Below are positions 46,950 to 56,293 of a stretch of DNA of 60,396 nucleotides, piece after piece. Under the pieces are notes generated by a model. The model did no database searches. It saw only the letters and a list, made by a program, of their open reading frames with translations, and was not told the origin of the DNA. Each line of letters opens with the position of its first letter. Within the stretch, counting starts at the first letter, position 1. Source of the stretch: a bacterium. GTDB lineage: Bacteria; CLD3; SB21. Location of the stretch: positions 1-60,396 of the forward strand of contig JAEUSK010000175.1 in the NCBI GenBank assembly GCA_016787925.1, in the 5' to 3' direction. The position numbers were made by a program, and so were the translations under genes.

Positions 46950-48508
46950 TAACGTTTCAATACGACCGGCTTACGAAACACTTCCTCAAATAGCCCCTTT
47001 TTCATATTCACGGCCCATTCTTCCAGATCTATCTTTGACGAAGCCTTGATCCTCAAAATAAAACTCCGTGGCTGAACTCTGCATTTAACGGACGACACTT
47101 TACTAATGTGGCTTCGATCAAGGCCGTCTGCCAATCGTAATATTCCTGCCAATTTCTTTACGGTCAATCTTTCATTTTCGGTTAAACGGCTGTATCCGTC
47201 ATGTTTGGGTTTCGGGTGGCTCTTTCGATGATAACGCGCGATATTTGCAATGATTTCTTTTTCGGTATCCGTAAAACCGGCCAATTCCGAATTACGTATC
47301 AAATAATAAGTATGGCGATGATGCTGAGCATGCGAAATAAAGAAACCAATCTCATGAAGTAATGCCGCATATTCAAGAAATTCTCTTTCCCGTTCTCCTA
47401 GCTTATGCAAATTCTTCGTCTGGTCAAAAATGCTCAATGATAATTTTACCGCCTGATTGGCATGATGTGTATCATAATTAAACGTCTTTGCTAATTGCGT
47501 TACGCTTTTGTATCGAATATTTGATAAATGATGATGATGGTCGACTTCATACAAACGGCTTTTCAAATAATCATAGATAATGCCCTCCCGAAGCGCAAAT
47601 TCAGAAACCGTGAGTTTTCTAATTCTTAGCAAACTAAATGATTCTTGTAATACGAGAGCGCCCGCAACAATTATGTCCACACGCTTAGGATCGAGCCCTG
47701 GAATTTGACTACGCTGGGCGTCGGTTCTTGCCCGCAATAGAATCTTCACAACCTTGTTGAGTTCATTTTTTGTAAATGAAAAATTATTAACCTGCAAACT
47801 CACGATTTCGCCGCGCATAGCCCGGATAATATTGGCTATGTTTTGTATCGTTCCTGAACTGCCAATTGCAAACTCATATCGGTATTTCTTGATCTCCCTG
47901 GCAACGGGCGAAATGAAACCAACAATGTGTTCGCGGCAAGCCTTAATATCTTTATCTTTTAAACTGGACTTAGAAAAAAATCTCTCTGTTAATCGGATAC
48001 ATCCTATTTTTAGACTATTGGCATATAACGCCTCGCCTTTTGATCCGACCAGATATTCCACGCTGCCGCCGCCGATATCGAGACATAATACTTTCTTCTC
48101 AAAAACCGGCAGAGCCTGCAAGACGCCCAGATAAATCAGACGTGCTTCTTCAAATCCGGAAACCACCTCTACCGTGATGCCGGTACGCGCATGAACTTTC
48201 TTGACAAATTCGTTTTGATTTAATGCTTCGCGTACGGCGCTGGTTGCAACCGCCCGGATAGGGGCTTTATAACTTCGCGCTATTTCAACAAAGTGCTTTA
48301 AGGCCGTAATGCCGCGCGCTGTCGCGTCCGGGGTGATAGTCTTCATATCTTTACCGCCGCTGCCGAGACGTACGTTTTCTTTAGCGCGATCCAGAATTTT
48401 GACGTTCCCATCGGGGAGGATTTCTACAATCACCAGGTGAAAGGAATTGGTGCCAATATCAATCGCGGCGAGGTAATTATTTTTTTGATCAGTCTTTTTT
48501 TTTCTCAT
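46946..48508 (-). CDS. Exopolyphosphatase/pppGpp phosphohydrolase (Ppx/GppA)
   Basis: A 520-residue Ppx/GppA protein, which hydrolyses polyphosphate or pppGpp. The N-terminal ASKHA ATPase-like fold is clear: AAIDIGTNSFHLVIVE, RAVATSAVREA, SGFEEARLIYLGV and LCLDIGGGSVEYLVG. A C-terminal HD-type domain (about 330-480) has ALLHEIGF and HRHTYYLIRN. Ppx and GppA cannot be separated by eye. sixA and apgM lie upstream on the same strand. The sixA pairing is common and may reflect phosphate metabolism. Confidence 0.93.
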   Translation of the reverse strand: MRKKKTDQKNNYLAAIDIGTNSFHLVIVEILPDGNVKILDRAKENVRLGSGGKDMKTITPDATARGITALKHFVEIARSYKAPIRAVATSAVREALNQNEFVKKVHARTGITVEVVSGFEEARLIYLGVLQALPVFEKKVLCLDIGGGSVEYLVGSKGEALYANSLKIGCIRLTERFFSKSSLKDKDIKACREHIVGFISPVAREIKKYRYEFAIGSSGTIQNIANIIRAMRGEIVSLQVNNFSFTKNELNKVVKILLRARTDAQRSQIPGLDPKRVDIIVAGALVLQESFSLLRIRKLTVSEFALREGIIYDYLKSRLYEVDHHHHLSNIRYKSVTQLAKTFNYDTHHANQAVKLSLSIFDQTKNLHKLGEREREFLEYAALLHEIGFFISHAQHHRHTYYLIRNSELAGFTDTEKEIIANIARYHRKSHPKPKHDGYSRLTENERLTVKKLAGILRLADGLDRSHISKVSSVKCRVQPRSFILRIKASSKIDLEEWAVNMKKGLFEEVFRKPVVLKRY

Positions 48509-48533
48509 GGCATCGTATCGGTATGGAAATCAA

Positions 48534-49034
48534 TTAAGCCTGACTAATGATCTTTAACTGACGCGGCGTCAGATACCATTTTAGATTGCCGCGGGGCGTC
48601 GGCGTAAGGCGCTCCACATCGATCTTACACAAGCTTCCCTTTTTCAGCGCAAGGAACAGCTTACTATTTCCGACAAAATATCCGGCAAGCTTTCCAAGGT
48701 CAGGCTGATGTCCAACTAAGAGAACTTTGTAGTCATTCTGAAATGACTTGAAAGACTGCATCAGATCGGCAACAGACATTGGAATCGCTAAAGCAGCGCA
48801 GTTGTGGATTTTGTTCGTGCAATCCAGCACATCGCCTACAATTTCTGCGGTCTGTTTTGAACGCACGAGCGGGCTTGTTAAGACGACGTTAAAATGCAGT
48901 CCGAGTCTCTTCATTCCCTTGGCCTCATCGCGCATTAGCCCCACTCCGTCTTCGGTCAGCGGTCTGGCTGCGTCGGATCTAATCTTACCGCCGATATCTT
49001 CGGCAACACCATGGCGCAATAAATAAATTTCCAT
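48534..49034 (-). CDS. sixA: Phosphohistidine phosphatase SixA-like
   Basis: A small histidine phosphatase (166 residues) that removes phosphate from phosphohistidine, in E. coli from the NPr/HPr-like domain. The catalytic RHG is at 7-9 in LLRHGVAED, and the second His is in LLVGHQPDL near residue 108. RSKQTAEIV holds the conserved Arg. It lies seven bases after apgM and 25 bases before ppx/gppA. The C-terminal TPTPRGNLKWYLTPRQL segment is typical of SixA in this context. Confidence 0.9.
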   Translation of the reverse strand: MEIYLLRHGVAEDIGGKIRSDAARPLTEDGVGLMRDEAKGMKRLGLHFNVVLTSPLVRSKQTAEIVGDVLDCTNKIHNCAALAIPMSVADLMQSFKSFQNDYKVLLVGHQPDLGKLAGYFVGNSKLFLALKKGSLCKIDVERLTPTPRGNLKWYLTPRQLKIISQA

Positions 49035-49040
49035 TTTTTT

Positions 49041-50258
49041 CTAAGCTCCGAATTTTTTTAATTTGCCGGCATTAGCCAGCGCCAGTTCCATAATATAAAA
49101 CGACGGGAAATTACCCAATTGTCCTTTTGAACATTCAGTTTCATTAAAACCCTGTGCATCGTCGAAACTACATACGGCTGAATTAATCATGAATGGAACC
49201 GGATGCCAACTGTGGCTTTTCATCGGCGGCGGCGTGGAGTGATCGCCCGTCACCATGATCACGTCCGGATGCAATTCCCGTAACATTGGAATATGCCTAT
49301 CCACTTCTTCAAGTATCTTCATTTTACCTTCCGGATTCCCGTCTTCACCGTACGAATCTGTTTTCTTTATGTGAATAAAAAAGAAATCGTATTTGCTCCA
49401 ATTTTCTTTCAGAGTTTGAAATTCATCTGAAATCTCCATTCCCGTATGCAAAACATCCATGCCCACAACGCTTGCGACGCCGCGGTACAAGGGATAACTC
49501 GCTATACAAACCGGTGAGATATTGAATCGTTCTGACATCGAAGGCACATTCGGCAATACTGAAAATCCGCGCATGAGGATGCTATTGGCCTTAAGCTCAC
49601 CTTTTAAAACCTGATTTGCTTTGTGAATAAATTTATTTGCGATGAGCGCCATGCGTTTTGAGGCTGCATTATTTGCAACAGCCTGAAGCGCTTTGACGCC
49701 GGTAACTTGCGGATCGGTATCTTTGATACGCCCATCCAGTTTTTTCCCGCGAAAGACTACGACAAAACGGTATTGTTCCCCCGGCCTAATGATCACTTTA
49801 ACATCATCGATTTTTTTGATCTTGTTGGACAATAATTCACATAACCGCACGCATTCTTCTGTAGGAATACGTCCGGCACGCCGGTCTGTTAATAACCCTT
49901 TTTCATCGATCGTGGCAAAATTACATCTCGTTGCCACATCGCCGGCCTGTAATTTCATATCCAATCCGAGCGCCTCCAAGACGCCGCGGCCGATCTGAAT
50001 CTGGTCGTCGGTCGGATCATAACCGAATAAAGAAAAATGAGCCGGCCCGCTGCCGGGCGTTACGCCGTATGAAACCGGCATAATTCGCCCGCAAAGTGAT
50101 TCTTTTGCAAGCCTATTCAAATTAGGTATATTCGCTAATTCTAATTCGGTTTTAGGACGTTCATTCGTTCGTATACCGCCAAGCCCGTCCATTACTAAAA
50201 GTACGATCTTGGAATCGGTTTTTTGTGAGAGCATTTTGATTAAGTCACTGTGCACCAT
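49041..50258 (-). CDS. apgM: 2,3-bisphosphoglycerate-independent phosphoglycerate mutase, archaeal type
   Basis: A glycolytic enzyme interconverting 3- and 2-phosphoglycerate, of the archaeal-type alkaline phosphatase superfamily. It has 405 residues from the ATG at 50258, chosen because GAGG lies upstream; an ATG four codons earlier overlaps that site. Metal-binding residues are visible in LVMDGLGG, the region GVTPGSGPAHFSLFGYDP with its active-site Ser, and MVTGDHSTP. Conventional GpmA or GpmI types are not present in the window. It leads the sixA and ppx series. Confidence 0.93.
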   Translation of the reverse strand: MVHSDLIKMLSQKTDSKIVLLVMDGLGGIRTNERPKTELELANIPNLNRLAKESLCGRIMPVSYGVTPGSGPAHFSLFGYDPTDDQIQIGRGVLEALGLDMKLQAGDVATRCNFATIDEKGLLTDRRAGRIPTEECVRLCELLSNKIKKIDDVKVIIRPGEQYRFVVVFRGKKLDGRIKDTDPQVTGVKALQAVANNAASKRMALIANKFIHKANQVLKGELKANSILMRGFSVLPNVPSMSERFNISPVCIASYPLYRGVASVVGMDVLHTGMEISDEFQTLKENWSKYDFFFIHIKKTDSYGEDGNPEGKMKILEEVDRHIPMLRELHPDVIMVTGDHSTPPPMKSHSWHPVPFMINSAVCSFDDAQGFNETECSKGQLGNFPSFYIMELALANAGKLKKFGA

Positions 50259-50345
50259 GGTGAGCCTCATTGGGTGTGGTTAGATGAAGAAATATACTTT
50301 TTTTTTTGATATGATTCAATATTTATGCAATGACCTGGCTTTGCG

Positions 50346-50370
50346 CCAAACGAATTCCTTCATCGTTTGG
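50346..50370. repeat. Inverted repeat upstream of tRNA-Gln
   Basis: Arms CCAAACGA and TCGTTTGG (8 bp, perfect) around a 9-base loop. It is not followed by a clean T tract on either strand, so it is not a convincing terminator. Confidence 0.5.
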
Positions 50371-50391
50371 CTTTATAATAGCTGGTTTATT

Positions 50392-50410
50392 ACATTCTCA
50401 CAGAGAGTGT
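50392..50410. repeat. Second inverted repeat upstream of tRNA-Gln
   Basis: Arms ACATTCTC and GAGAGTGT pair over 8 bp with one T-G pair, around a 3-base loop. It lies about 100 bases before the tRNA in an otherwise gene-free stretch. Confidence 0.4.
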
Positions 50411-50511
50411 GATTCCATGGTGTTATTTCGTTTTCTGATCATTTCTAAATTCGTAACTTAGAACTTCTATGTTGCATTTTTATTATGGGTTGAATATATT
50501 GAGCCGTTCTT

Positions 50512-50582
50512 TGGAATGTCGTCCAATGGTAGGACCATGGACTCTGGATCCATTAATCGGGGTTCGAATCCCTGCATTCCAG
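50512..50582 (+). tRNA. tRNA-Gln (anticodon CTG)
   Basis: A full cloverleaf of 71 bases can be drawn. The acceptor stem is TGGAATG with CATTCCA. The D stem is GTCC/GGAC. The anticodon stem ATGGA/TCCAT closes loop CTCTGGA with anticodon CTG. The T stem is CGGGG/CCCTG with loop TTCGAAT. The U1-A72 pair and G73 fit glutamine identity. CCA is not encoded. A terminator follows nine bases later. Confidence 0.95.
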
Positions 50583-50590
50583 CAAAACAA

Positions 50591-50615
50591 AGAGTAGCTG
50601 CCGCTACTCTTTTTT
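50591..50615 (+). terminator. Intrinsic terminator of tRNA-Gln
   Basis: A perfect 8-bp stem AGAGTAGC/GCTACTCT with loop TGCC, followed directly by TTTTTAT on the plus strand. It lies just after the tRNA gene and before tatA. Confidence 0.88.
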
Positions 50616-50697
50616 ATTTGTTGCATTTAATTTCACAAAACAATACATTCGATTGTGTAAAAAATCGCTTTATTAACTCCCATTGGAGGTGTTTCTC

Positions 50698-50883
50698 ATG
50701 AATTTAGGTATGCCAGAGATCATTATCATTTGTATCGCAGTTTTAGTTCTTTTCGGCGCTAAGAAAATACCGGAATTTGCCCAAGGCCTGGGTAAAGGTA
50801 TCAGAGAATTCAAACGCGCGATGCATTCGACCGAAGAAGAGATCAAAAAAGGAATTACTGAAGATCCGGATAAGAAATCATAA
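50698..50883 (+). CDS. tatA: Twin-arginine translocase subunit TatA
   Basis: A 61-residue TatA/E protein that forms the pore of the Tat export system. A single N-terminal helix (MPEIIIICIAVLVLFG) is followed by the hinge FGAKKIPEFA and the amphipathic helix GLGKGIREFKRAM, then an acidic tail. The ATG at 50698 follows GGAGG; an upstream in-frame codon would extend into it. tatC is not adjacent. A terminator follows. Confidence 0.94.
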   Translation: MNLGMPEIIIICIAVLVLFGAKKIPEFAQGLGKGIREFKRAMHSTEEEIKKGITEDPDKKS

Positions 50884-50909
50884 TAAATTTCGGAAACTAT
50901 ATTTTTCAG

Positions 50910-50951
50910 AAATCCCGATCATCCGACTTGTCGGTGTGTCGGGATTTTTTT
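50910..50951 (+). terminator. Intrinsic terminator after tatA
   Basis: Arms AAATCCCGA (50910-50918) and TCGGGATTT (50939-50947) form a perfect 9-bp stem. An inner stem CCGAC/GTCGG adds to it, and a T tract runs to 50951. The A run on the other side could allow function in both directions. Confidence 0.88.
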
Positions 50952-51017
50952 ATAGGATAACTATCGGGACGAGACGCGTTAACCAGTGACGAAAGGTTAT
51001 AAAATGACGAACGCTCT

Positions 51018-51719
51018 ATGAAAGTAGATGCGATAATTTGGGACTACGATGGTACTTTGGTAAATTCAGTGCCAAAAAACCTTGACGTTACCAAACAGAT
51101 CCTTTCTGTTGTTGCTCCTCGCCTAACTGGTGAACATTTACCGAACAGCCTGAAAAGCGAGTTCGTCTACCGCACAGCCAATCATCAAGCCAAAAATTGG
51201 CAGGATTTGTATGTTTCTTATTTTGGAATGACTGAAACTGAAATGCTTGAAGCGGGAAAATTGTGGACGGAATACCAATTGAAAAACTCGACACCTGTAG
51301 AATTGTTTCCCTTGATAAGACAAACCATTGATCAAATTGGTGTGCCGCAAGGGATTTGTTCCCAGAATTCCTCGGAAAACATAAATCGAGCGTTAAAGAA
51401 AAATAATTTATCTCATAAATTTAGTTCAATCGTCGGATACGACGACATTCCACATAATGAGCAAAAACCATCCGGATTTGGCGGAATAAAGTGTCTGGAG
51501 CAGCTATTGGACACGATAACGGAGAAATCTATACTTTATATTGGCGACCATGAGATGGATGTCGAATTTGCAAGAAACCTAAAAGAGAGATTGTCCGATA
51601 ACAGCACAGTGGTTTCAATAGTTGTCAAATATAGCGGGGCGGATACAACATCGTGGATACACAAACCTGATTTTGAAATTTCTTCGCCGCCTGAGTTATT
51701 GCATATAATCAATACTTAA
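51018..51719 (+). CDS. HAD-superfamily phosphatase (phosphoglycolate phosphatase-like)
   Basis: A 233-residue HAD hydrolase. Motif I is IWDYDGTLVNS with the nucleophile Asp and acid Asp. Motif II is probably the CSQNSS segment, motif III the Lys in NEQKPSGFGG, and motif IV is YIGDHEMDVEFA. A small cap domain lies between motifs I and II. The substrate is not predictable; phosphoglycolate phosphatase and beta-phosphoglucomutase-like enzymes share the fold. It is a single gene between the tatA terminator and gatA. Confidence 0.88.
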   Translation: MKVDAIIWDYDGTLVNSVPKNLDVTKQILSVVAPRLTGEHLPNSLKSEFVYRTANHQAKNWQDLYVSYFGMTETEMLEAGKLWTEYQLKNSTPVELFPLIRQTIDQIGVPQGICSQNSSENINRALKKNNLSHKFSSIVGYDDIPHNEQKPSGFGGIKCLEQLLDTITEKSILYIGDHEMDVEFARNLKERLSDNSTVVSIVVKYSGADTTSWIHKPDFEISSPPELLHIINT

Positions 51720-51789
51720 TGCTCTTGTGAACCGTCTACCTTTTACGAATAAATTTCTGCGGGCGTTCTGATTTGTTTTAAACAATTAA

Positions 51790-53229
51790 ATGGAGATAGA
51801 ATCGGTGAATAAGATTTTCTCTGAAATATCAATGGATTTGAAAAATGAAAAGACAACCTGTAAAGCGTTAATTGACAGTTATTTGCAAAATATTGAAAAG
51901 CAAAAGGAATTAAACGCATTTATTACGGTCTTCGATAAAGAAAAGTTGGCGAAACGTGCCGAACAAGTGGATTCAAAGATTAATTCCAAGTCTGCCGGCA
52001 AATTAGCCGGGCTGGTTGTTGCTGTGAAGGATGCTATTGTAGTAAAAGATGAACGCAGCACATCCGGTTCAAGAATTTTAGAAAACTATATTTCTCCTTA
52101 TAATGCAACCGTGATCGAGCGGTTAGAAAATGAAGACGCTATCATCATTGGCAAAGCAAACATGGATGAATTTGCTATGGGTTCGTCCAATGAAAACTCT
52201 GCTTATGGGAACGTCTTGAATCCGATAGATACGTCGCGTGTTCCAGGCGGTTCCAGCGGCGGAAGTGTAGTTGCAGTTGCTGCGGACATGAGCACGGTTG
52301 CCTTGGGTTCGGAAACAGGCGGTTCTGTGCGTTTACCGGCAAGCTTTTGCGGTGTTGTGGGTTTAAAACCAACTTATGGAAGAATATCGCGTTATGGTTT
52401 ATCTGCTTTTGCATCCTCATTTGATCAGATCGGGCCGATTGGAAATAATGTTGAAGATACAGCGCTATTGACGGAAGTTATTGCCGGTTTGGATTCACGC
52501 GATTCCACCAGCGCCAATGTGCCGGTCCCCCCTTTTACGGATCAAATTACCAAGGGCGTCAAAGGACTGCGCATTGGAATTCCGAAAGAATATTTTGGTA
52601 AGGGCCTTGACCCGGAGATCGAAAGCAGTATACGATCGGCGATGGACAAATTATCTAATGATGGAGCAGAAATTGTCGACGTTTCACTTCCAAATACTGA
52701 ATATGGGATTGCAACTTATTATATTCTCGTAACCGCTGAGGCGTCTTCTAATCTGGCGCGCTATGACGGAATTCGTTATACGCATCGCAGCCGTGAAGCC
52801 AAAACCATCGCTGAGACGTTTGTCAAAAGCCGGAGTGAAGCTTTTGGGGAAGAAGTCAAGCGGCGTATCATGTTGGGAACGTATGTGTTAAGCGCCGGAT
52901 ATTACGAAGCCTACTACAAAAAAGCGCAGAAAGCACGAACGCTCATCAAGAGGGACTTTGTAGACGTATTTTCTAATAGAATTGATTGCCTGCTTGCGCC
53001 GACGTCACCAACGGTGGCATTTAAGTTTGGTGAAAAAACTAAAGATCCCCTATCCATGTACCTGTCGGACGTTTATACCGTGAATATTAATATCGCGGGT
53101 AACCCTGCTCTCAGCGTACCCTGCGGAAAAAATTCAGAAAACATGCCGATAGGCATTCAGGTTATCGCTAAGGACTTTGATGAAGCCATGTGTTTCCGCG
53201 TCGGCCATGCAATTGAAAAATTAGTCTAA
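51790..53229 (+). CDS. gatA: Glutamyl/aspartyl-tRNA amidotransferase subunit A
   Basis: The amidase subunit of GatCAB, which makes Gln-tRNA-Gln (and Asn-tRNA-Asn) from the mischarged forms. It has 479 residues. The Ser-Ser-Lys catalytic set is visible as Lys80 in VAVKDAI, Ser155 in GGSSGGSV and Ser179 in GSETGGSVRLP. A GTG five codons downstream of the ATG is an alternative start, with GGAG in front of it. gatB and gatC are not adjacent. A tRNA-Gln gene lies 1.2 kb upstream. Confidence 0.96.
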   Translation: MEIESVNKIFSEISMDLKNEKTTCKALIDSYLQNIEKQKELNAFITVFDKEKLAKRAEQVDSKINSKSAGKLAGLVVAVKDAIVVKDERSTSGSRILENYISPYNATVIERLENEDAIIIGKANMDEFAMGSSNENSAYGNVLNPIDTSRVPGGSSGGSVVAVAADMSTVALGSETGGSVRLPASFCGVVGLKPTYGRISRYGLSAFASSFDQIGPIGNNVEDTALLTEVIAGLDSRDSTSANVPVPPFTDQITKGVKGLRIGIPKEYFGKGLDPEIESSIRSAMDKLSNDGAEIVDVSLPNTEYGIATYYILVTAEASSNLARYDGIRYTHRSREAKTIAETFVKSRSEAFGEEVKRRIMLGTYVLSAGYYEAYYKKAQKARTLIKRDFVDVFSNRIDCLLAPTSPTVAFKFGEKTKDPLSMYLSDVYTVNINIAGNPALSVPCGKNSENMPIGIQVIAKDFDEAMCFRVGHAIEKLV

Positions 53230-53239
53230 AAGAATATTT

Positions 53240-54499
53240 TTGTTCTCCCGGTATCTATTACCAAGTTTAAACTTCTATCCATCTGTGAAATCAATCTTAT
53301 TTATTTCGTTTTTTTGTATCGTTTCATATTCATGTTCTTCTAAAGTTCCAGCGAACGATAGAACAGTCATAACCTGGTGGCAATTTTGGGCGGAGCCTTA
53401 TCAAAAGCCGGTTGTGAAACAACTGATAGATGAATTCGAAAAACTTCATCCCCGCATTAAAATTGAGATGACCGAATTAACCTGGTCCGGCGGGCATGAC
53501 AAAATCGTAGCTGCATTTGCCTCAGGACGCGCCCCGGATGTACTTGAATTAGGCTCCGACTGGGTCTATGAATTTGCTTCGCGTGGTGTTTTAGCGGAGG
53601 TCAGTTCAGAAGCGATCAAGATTAAAAATGATTTCTTAGGATGGGAATCCTGCCAGGAAGGCTCACAAATCTTTGGTTTTCCGTGGATGCTGGGTTCGCG
53701 CGTCATCTTCTACAACAAAGACTTAGTTAAGAACGATAGCATTCGCACGTGGGATGAATTTCTTACTGAAGCAAAAAAGGTGCATCAGCCTGAACGCGGG
53801 ACGTACGGATTTGGTAATACAAAAAAGGAACCCCATCAGTTATATAAGAAAGTCCTGCCCTTTTTTTGGACCAATGGCGGCGATGTATTGTCACTGGATA
53901 AGAAGGCCTCGGTCATTAATTCTCCTGAGAATATAGAAGCCCTCGAATATTATTTAGAGTTATGCAAATATGGGTTATTGGAAAATCAAAAAAATCTAGA
54001 TGATAAATTTGTCGAAGGACATATCGGATTTGTTTTTTCGGGTGGCTGGCTGATAAAAAAAATAATCGATCAGAACCCGGGGCTGAATTACAGCGTAATA
54101 ATGTTTCCAAAAAACAAAAATGAAAAACAACCTTTTTCGTTTCTTGGCGGTGAATACCTTGTTATTAACAAACAATCTGCAAAAAAAGATAGTGCCATCG
54201 AATTCATCCGGTTCCTGACAAAGAAGGAAAACGCATTAAAGCTCTGTTCTATATCCAAAGTAACGCTGCCGGCGGCTAAATCTGCCGGTAATGATCCCTA
54301 TTACGAGGATAAACCCATTGAAAGCATTCTTTTTGAGCAGCTGCGCTTGTCCCGCCCATCCCCTATTCATTCCCAATGGGTAAAAATAGAACACGTGATT
54401 GAGGATGAATTAGAATACGCGATTTACAAAAAGAAAACGGCTAAACAGTCTTTAGATGATGCCCATCAACGATTACAAACTATTTTGGCGCTACCATGA
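53240..54499 (+). CDS. Sugar ABC transporter substrate-binding lipoprotein (family 1)
   Basis: A 419-residue extracellular solute-binding protein. The mature protein starts with ITWWQFWAEPYQKPVVKQLI near residue 43, typical of sugar-binding family 1. The signal segment and lipobox CIVSYSC place the lipid Cys near residue 32. The TTG start at 53240 has no ribosome site; a GTG at 53285 would give MKSILFISFF and a normal-length signal peptide, and is probably better. It follows gatA closely, and its stop overlaps the propeller gene by four bases (ATGA). A MalG-type permease is encoded at 34207-34986. The ligand is unknown. Confidence 0.85.
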   Translation: MFSRYLLPSLNFYPSVKSILFISFFCIVSYSCSSKVPANDRTVITWWQFWAEPYQKPVVKQLIDEFEKLHPRIKIEMTELTWSGGHDKIVAAFASGRAPDVLELGSDWVYEFASRGVLAEVSSEAIKIKNDFLGWESCQEGSQIFGFPWMLGSRVIFYNKDLVKNDSIRTWDEFLTEAKKVHQPERGTYGFGNTKKEPHQLYKKVLPFFWTNGGDVLSLDKKASVINSPENIEALEYYLELCKYGLLENQKNLDDKFVEGHIGFVFSGGWLIKKIIDQNPGLNYSVIMFPKNKNEKQPFSFLGGEYLVINKQSAKKDSAIEFIRFLTKKENALKLCSISKVTLPAAKSAGNDPYYEDKPIESILFEQLRLSRPSPIHSQWVKIEHVIEDELEYAIYKKKTAKQSLDDAHQRLQTILALP

Positions 54500-56208
54500 A
54501 AATTATGTTCAAGTATTGTGTTGTGCTTGGAATGTTGTTCTCCAATGCCACCGTTTTTCTGTATTCCCAGATCAAGAAAGACGTAGAAAAAATATACTAC
54601 CAGCTTAACTACAGGCCGGGAGACTGGATTACGTTCTCCGCAAACCGGTACAGCACGTCGGTTGCGGTCAGTTATAAGATTGCTTATATCGGAACATTAG
54701 GTGGTGTCCTTCGCTATGATTTTATAAAAAAACAATTTGATTATCCGTTGACCACGAGCAACGGTTTAATGGATAATTACGTTAAAGTTGTCGCAGTTGA
54801 AAAGCAAAACGACTTTCTTTGGGTTGCGACAAGGGACGGCCTGCAAATATACAACCCGGTATCTCAACAATTTACGACGGCGACGTATTTTCAGATCGGC
54901 ATTCATTTGGATGAGGAAATTCACTCCATTGGGTTTGAAGGCAACAAGATTTGGCTCCAAACTAATAAAGGATATTTATCCTCCGGTAATTCATTATTCG
55001 GCTTTACAAGAGAACAAGAGTCCGAAACTGCCGTAGTCCTCTGGTACGGTTTGCGCGCGTCGCCGCAGGGCAAATTACCGCATATTTTTACAAACACCGA
55101 AACCGGTTTTCAATTTGACGACCACGAGAGAGCCTTTACGGACAACGAATTTCGTAAATTTCCTGTGACCTCATCCATATACGATCATCTCGGAAATTTA
55201 TGGCTAACAACCTATGGCGCCGGCGTCTGGAAGGCAAACAGCGTTTCCTATTTAGCAGAACCCCTGAACTATGGGCTTGCAATGCAGGATGTGTCTGCAA
55301 TGTGTTTTGACGATGTAACCATGTGGACCGGCGGAAACATTCGTTCACCAAATGACCGCGCCTATTCCACCCCGGTCTCCGGGATCACGGAATGGAATCA
55401 GGAAAAGGATGTTTTTAAATATTACGACTCCGGCTTCAAGTCGGGCCTGAGGCTTCAAAATGTAAACTGCATGATTAGTGATAATGAAAATGTGTGGATC
55501 GGAACTGATGAAGGCTTAGTCCAGCGAATAAAAAAAATGGAATATTGGACAACCTATAGTGCCTACAGCGGTTTGTATCACCCGTCAGTATACTCAATTG
55601 CACTGGATGGGAGAAGCCTCTATATCGGAACGCAGCAAGGTTTAAACATAGCCAGGCCAAAGCAAAAAGAATATGCGATCTCCAAAATTGAAATTCCCGA
55701 ATTATTTAACGTCACAATCTATAAAATATTGGTCACCAATAAGACCATGTGGCTCGGCACAAGTAACGGGATTTACGCTGTGTCGTTATCCGACAACACA
55801 TTCTCTCATTTTAACGCAGTAGGATTTAAAGTTAGTTCCTCCCAGTTTCTGGACCAGCAGATTAGGGGACTTACGGAAGATTCGACGTATATATATTTCG
55901 CATCTGAATTAAGCGTTATCAGGTATCATAAAACGAAACTGATTTGGGAGTCCATTCCCGTCAATACTCAATACTTAATACCCGGCGTTAATGATGCCGT
56001 TTGCGATGAAAATAATATATGGATCGGGACGAATAACGGTGTTCTCCGATACATCAAACGTAAGCAAAAGTGGATCTACTATGGGACCCAAGACGGATTA
56101 GCCGGCGGACGCGTAAAGAAAATACTGATTGACGGCGATTATGTATGGTTTGGCACGAACAAGGGATTAACTCAGTTTTTCTGGAATGCTCCGCACCTTA
56201 TCGAGTGA
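54496..56208 (+). CDS. Exported beta-propeller protein of the two-component regulator propeller type
   Basis: A 570-residue exported protein. After a signal peptide (about residues 1-24) it contains at least seven repeats of the form W/Y-x-GT-x-x-G, for example YIGTLGGVLRY, WVATRDGLQIY, WIGTDEGLVQ, YIGTQQGLNI, WLGTSNGIYAV, WIGTNNGVLRY and WFGTNKGLTQF. These are the Reg_prop blades found in sensor domains of hybrid kinases. Here no kinase or membrane segment follows, so it is a stand-alone propeller. Its start overlaps the end of the sugar-binding gene by four bases. A role in ligand sensing with that protein is a plausible inference. Confidence 0.85.
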   Translation: MKIMFKYCVVLGMLFSNATVFLYSQIKKDVEKIYYQLNYRPGDWITFSANRYSTSVAVSYKIAYIGTLGGVLRYDFIKKQFDYPLTTSNGLMDNYVKVVAVEKQNDFLWVATRDGLQIYNPVSQQFTTATYFQIGIHLDEEIHSIGFEGNKIWLQTNKGYLSSGNSLFGFTREQESETAVVLWYGLRASPQGKLPHIFTNTETGFQFDDHERAFTDNEFRKFPVTSSIYDHLGNLWLTTYGAGVWKANSVSYLAEPLNYGLAMQDVSAMCFDDVTMWTGGNIRSPNDRAYSTPVSGITEWNQEKDVFKYYDSGFKSGLRLQNVNCMISDNENVWIGTDEGLVQRIKKMEYWTTYSAYSGLYHPSVYSIALDGRSLYIGTQQGLNIARPKQKEYAISKIEIPELFNVTIYKILVTNKTMWLGTSNGIYAVSLSDNTFSHFNAVGFKVSSSQFLDQQIRGLTEDSTYIYFASELSVIRYHKTKLIWESIPVNTQYLIPGVNDAVCDENNIWIGTNNGVLRYIKRKQKWIYYGTQDGLAGGRVKKILIDGDYVWFGTNKGLTQFFWNAPHLIE

Positions 56209-56209
56209 A

Positions 56210-56258
56210 CTTCAGCAATAATTTTTCTCCTAAATATTTAAATGGATTATTCCTGAAG
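56210..56258. repeat. Inverted repeat between convergent genes
   Basis: Arms CTTCAGCAATAAT (56210-56222) and ATTATTCCTGAAG (56246-56258) pair over 13 bp with one mismatch around a 23-base AT-rich loop. It starts one base after the propeller stop. It may work as a transcription end for the two convergent genes, but lacks a clear T tract. Confidence 0.4.
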
Positions 56259-56293
56259 CTCACCTGATTTGGCTATAAGGTGGTTCTATGATT

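Noticed and set aside
50516-50701. 61-codon open frame with SSNGRTMDSGS-like product
   Set aside because: It is a translation of the tRNA-Gln gene and its terminator, a well-known false protein.
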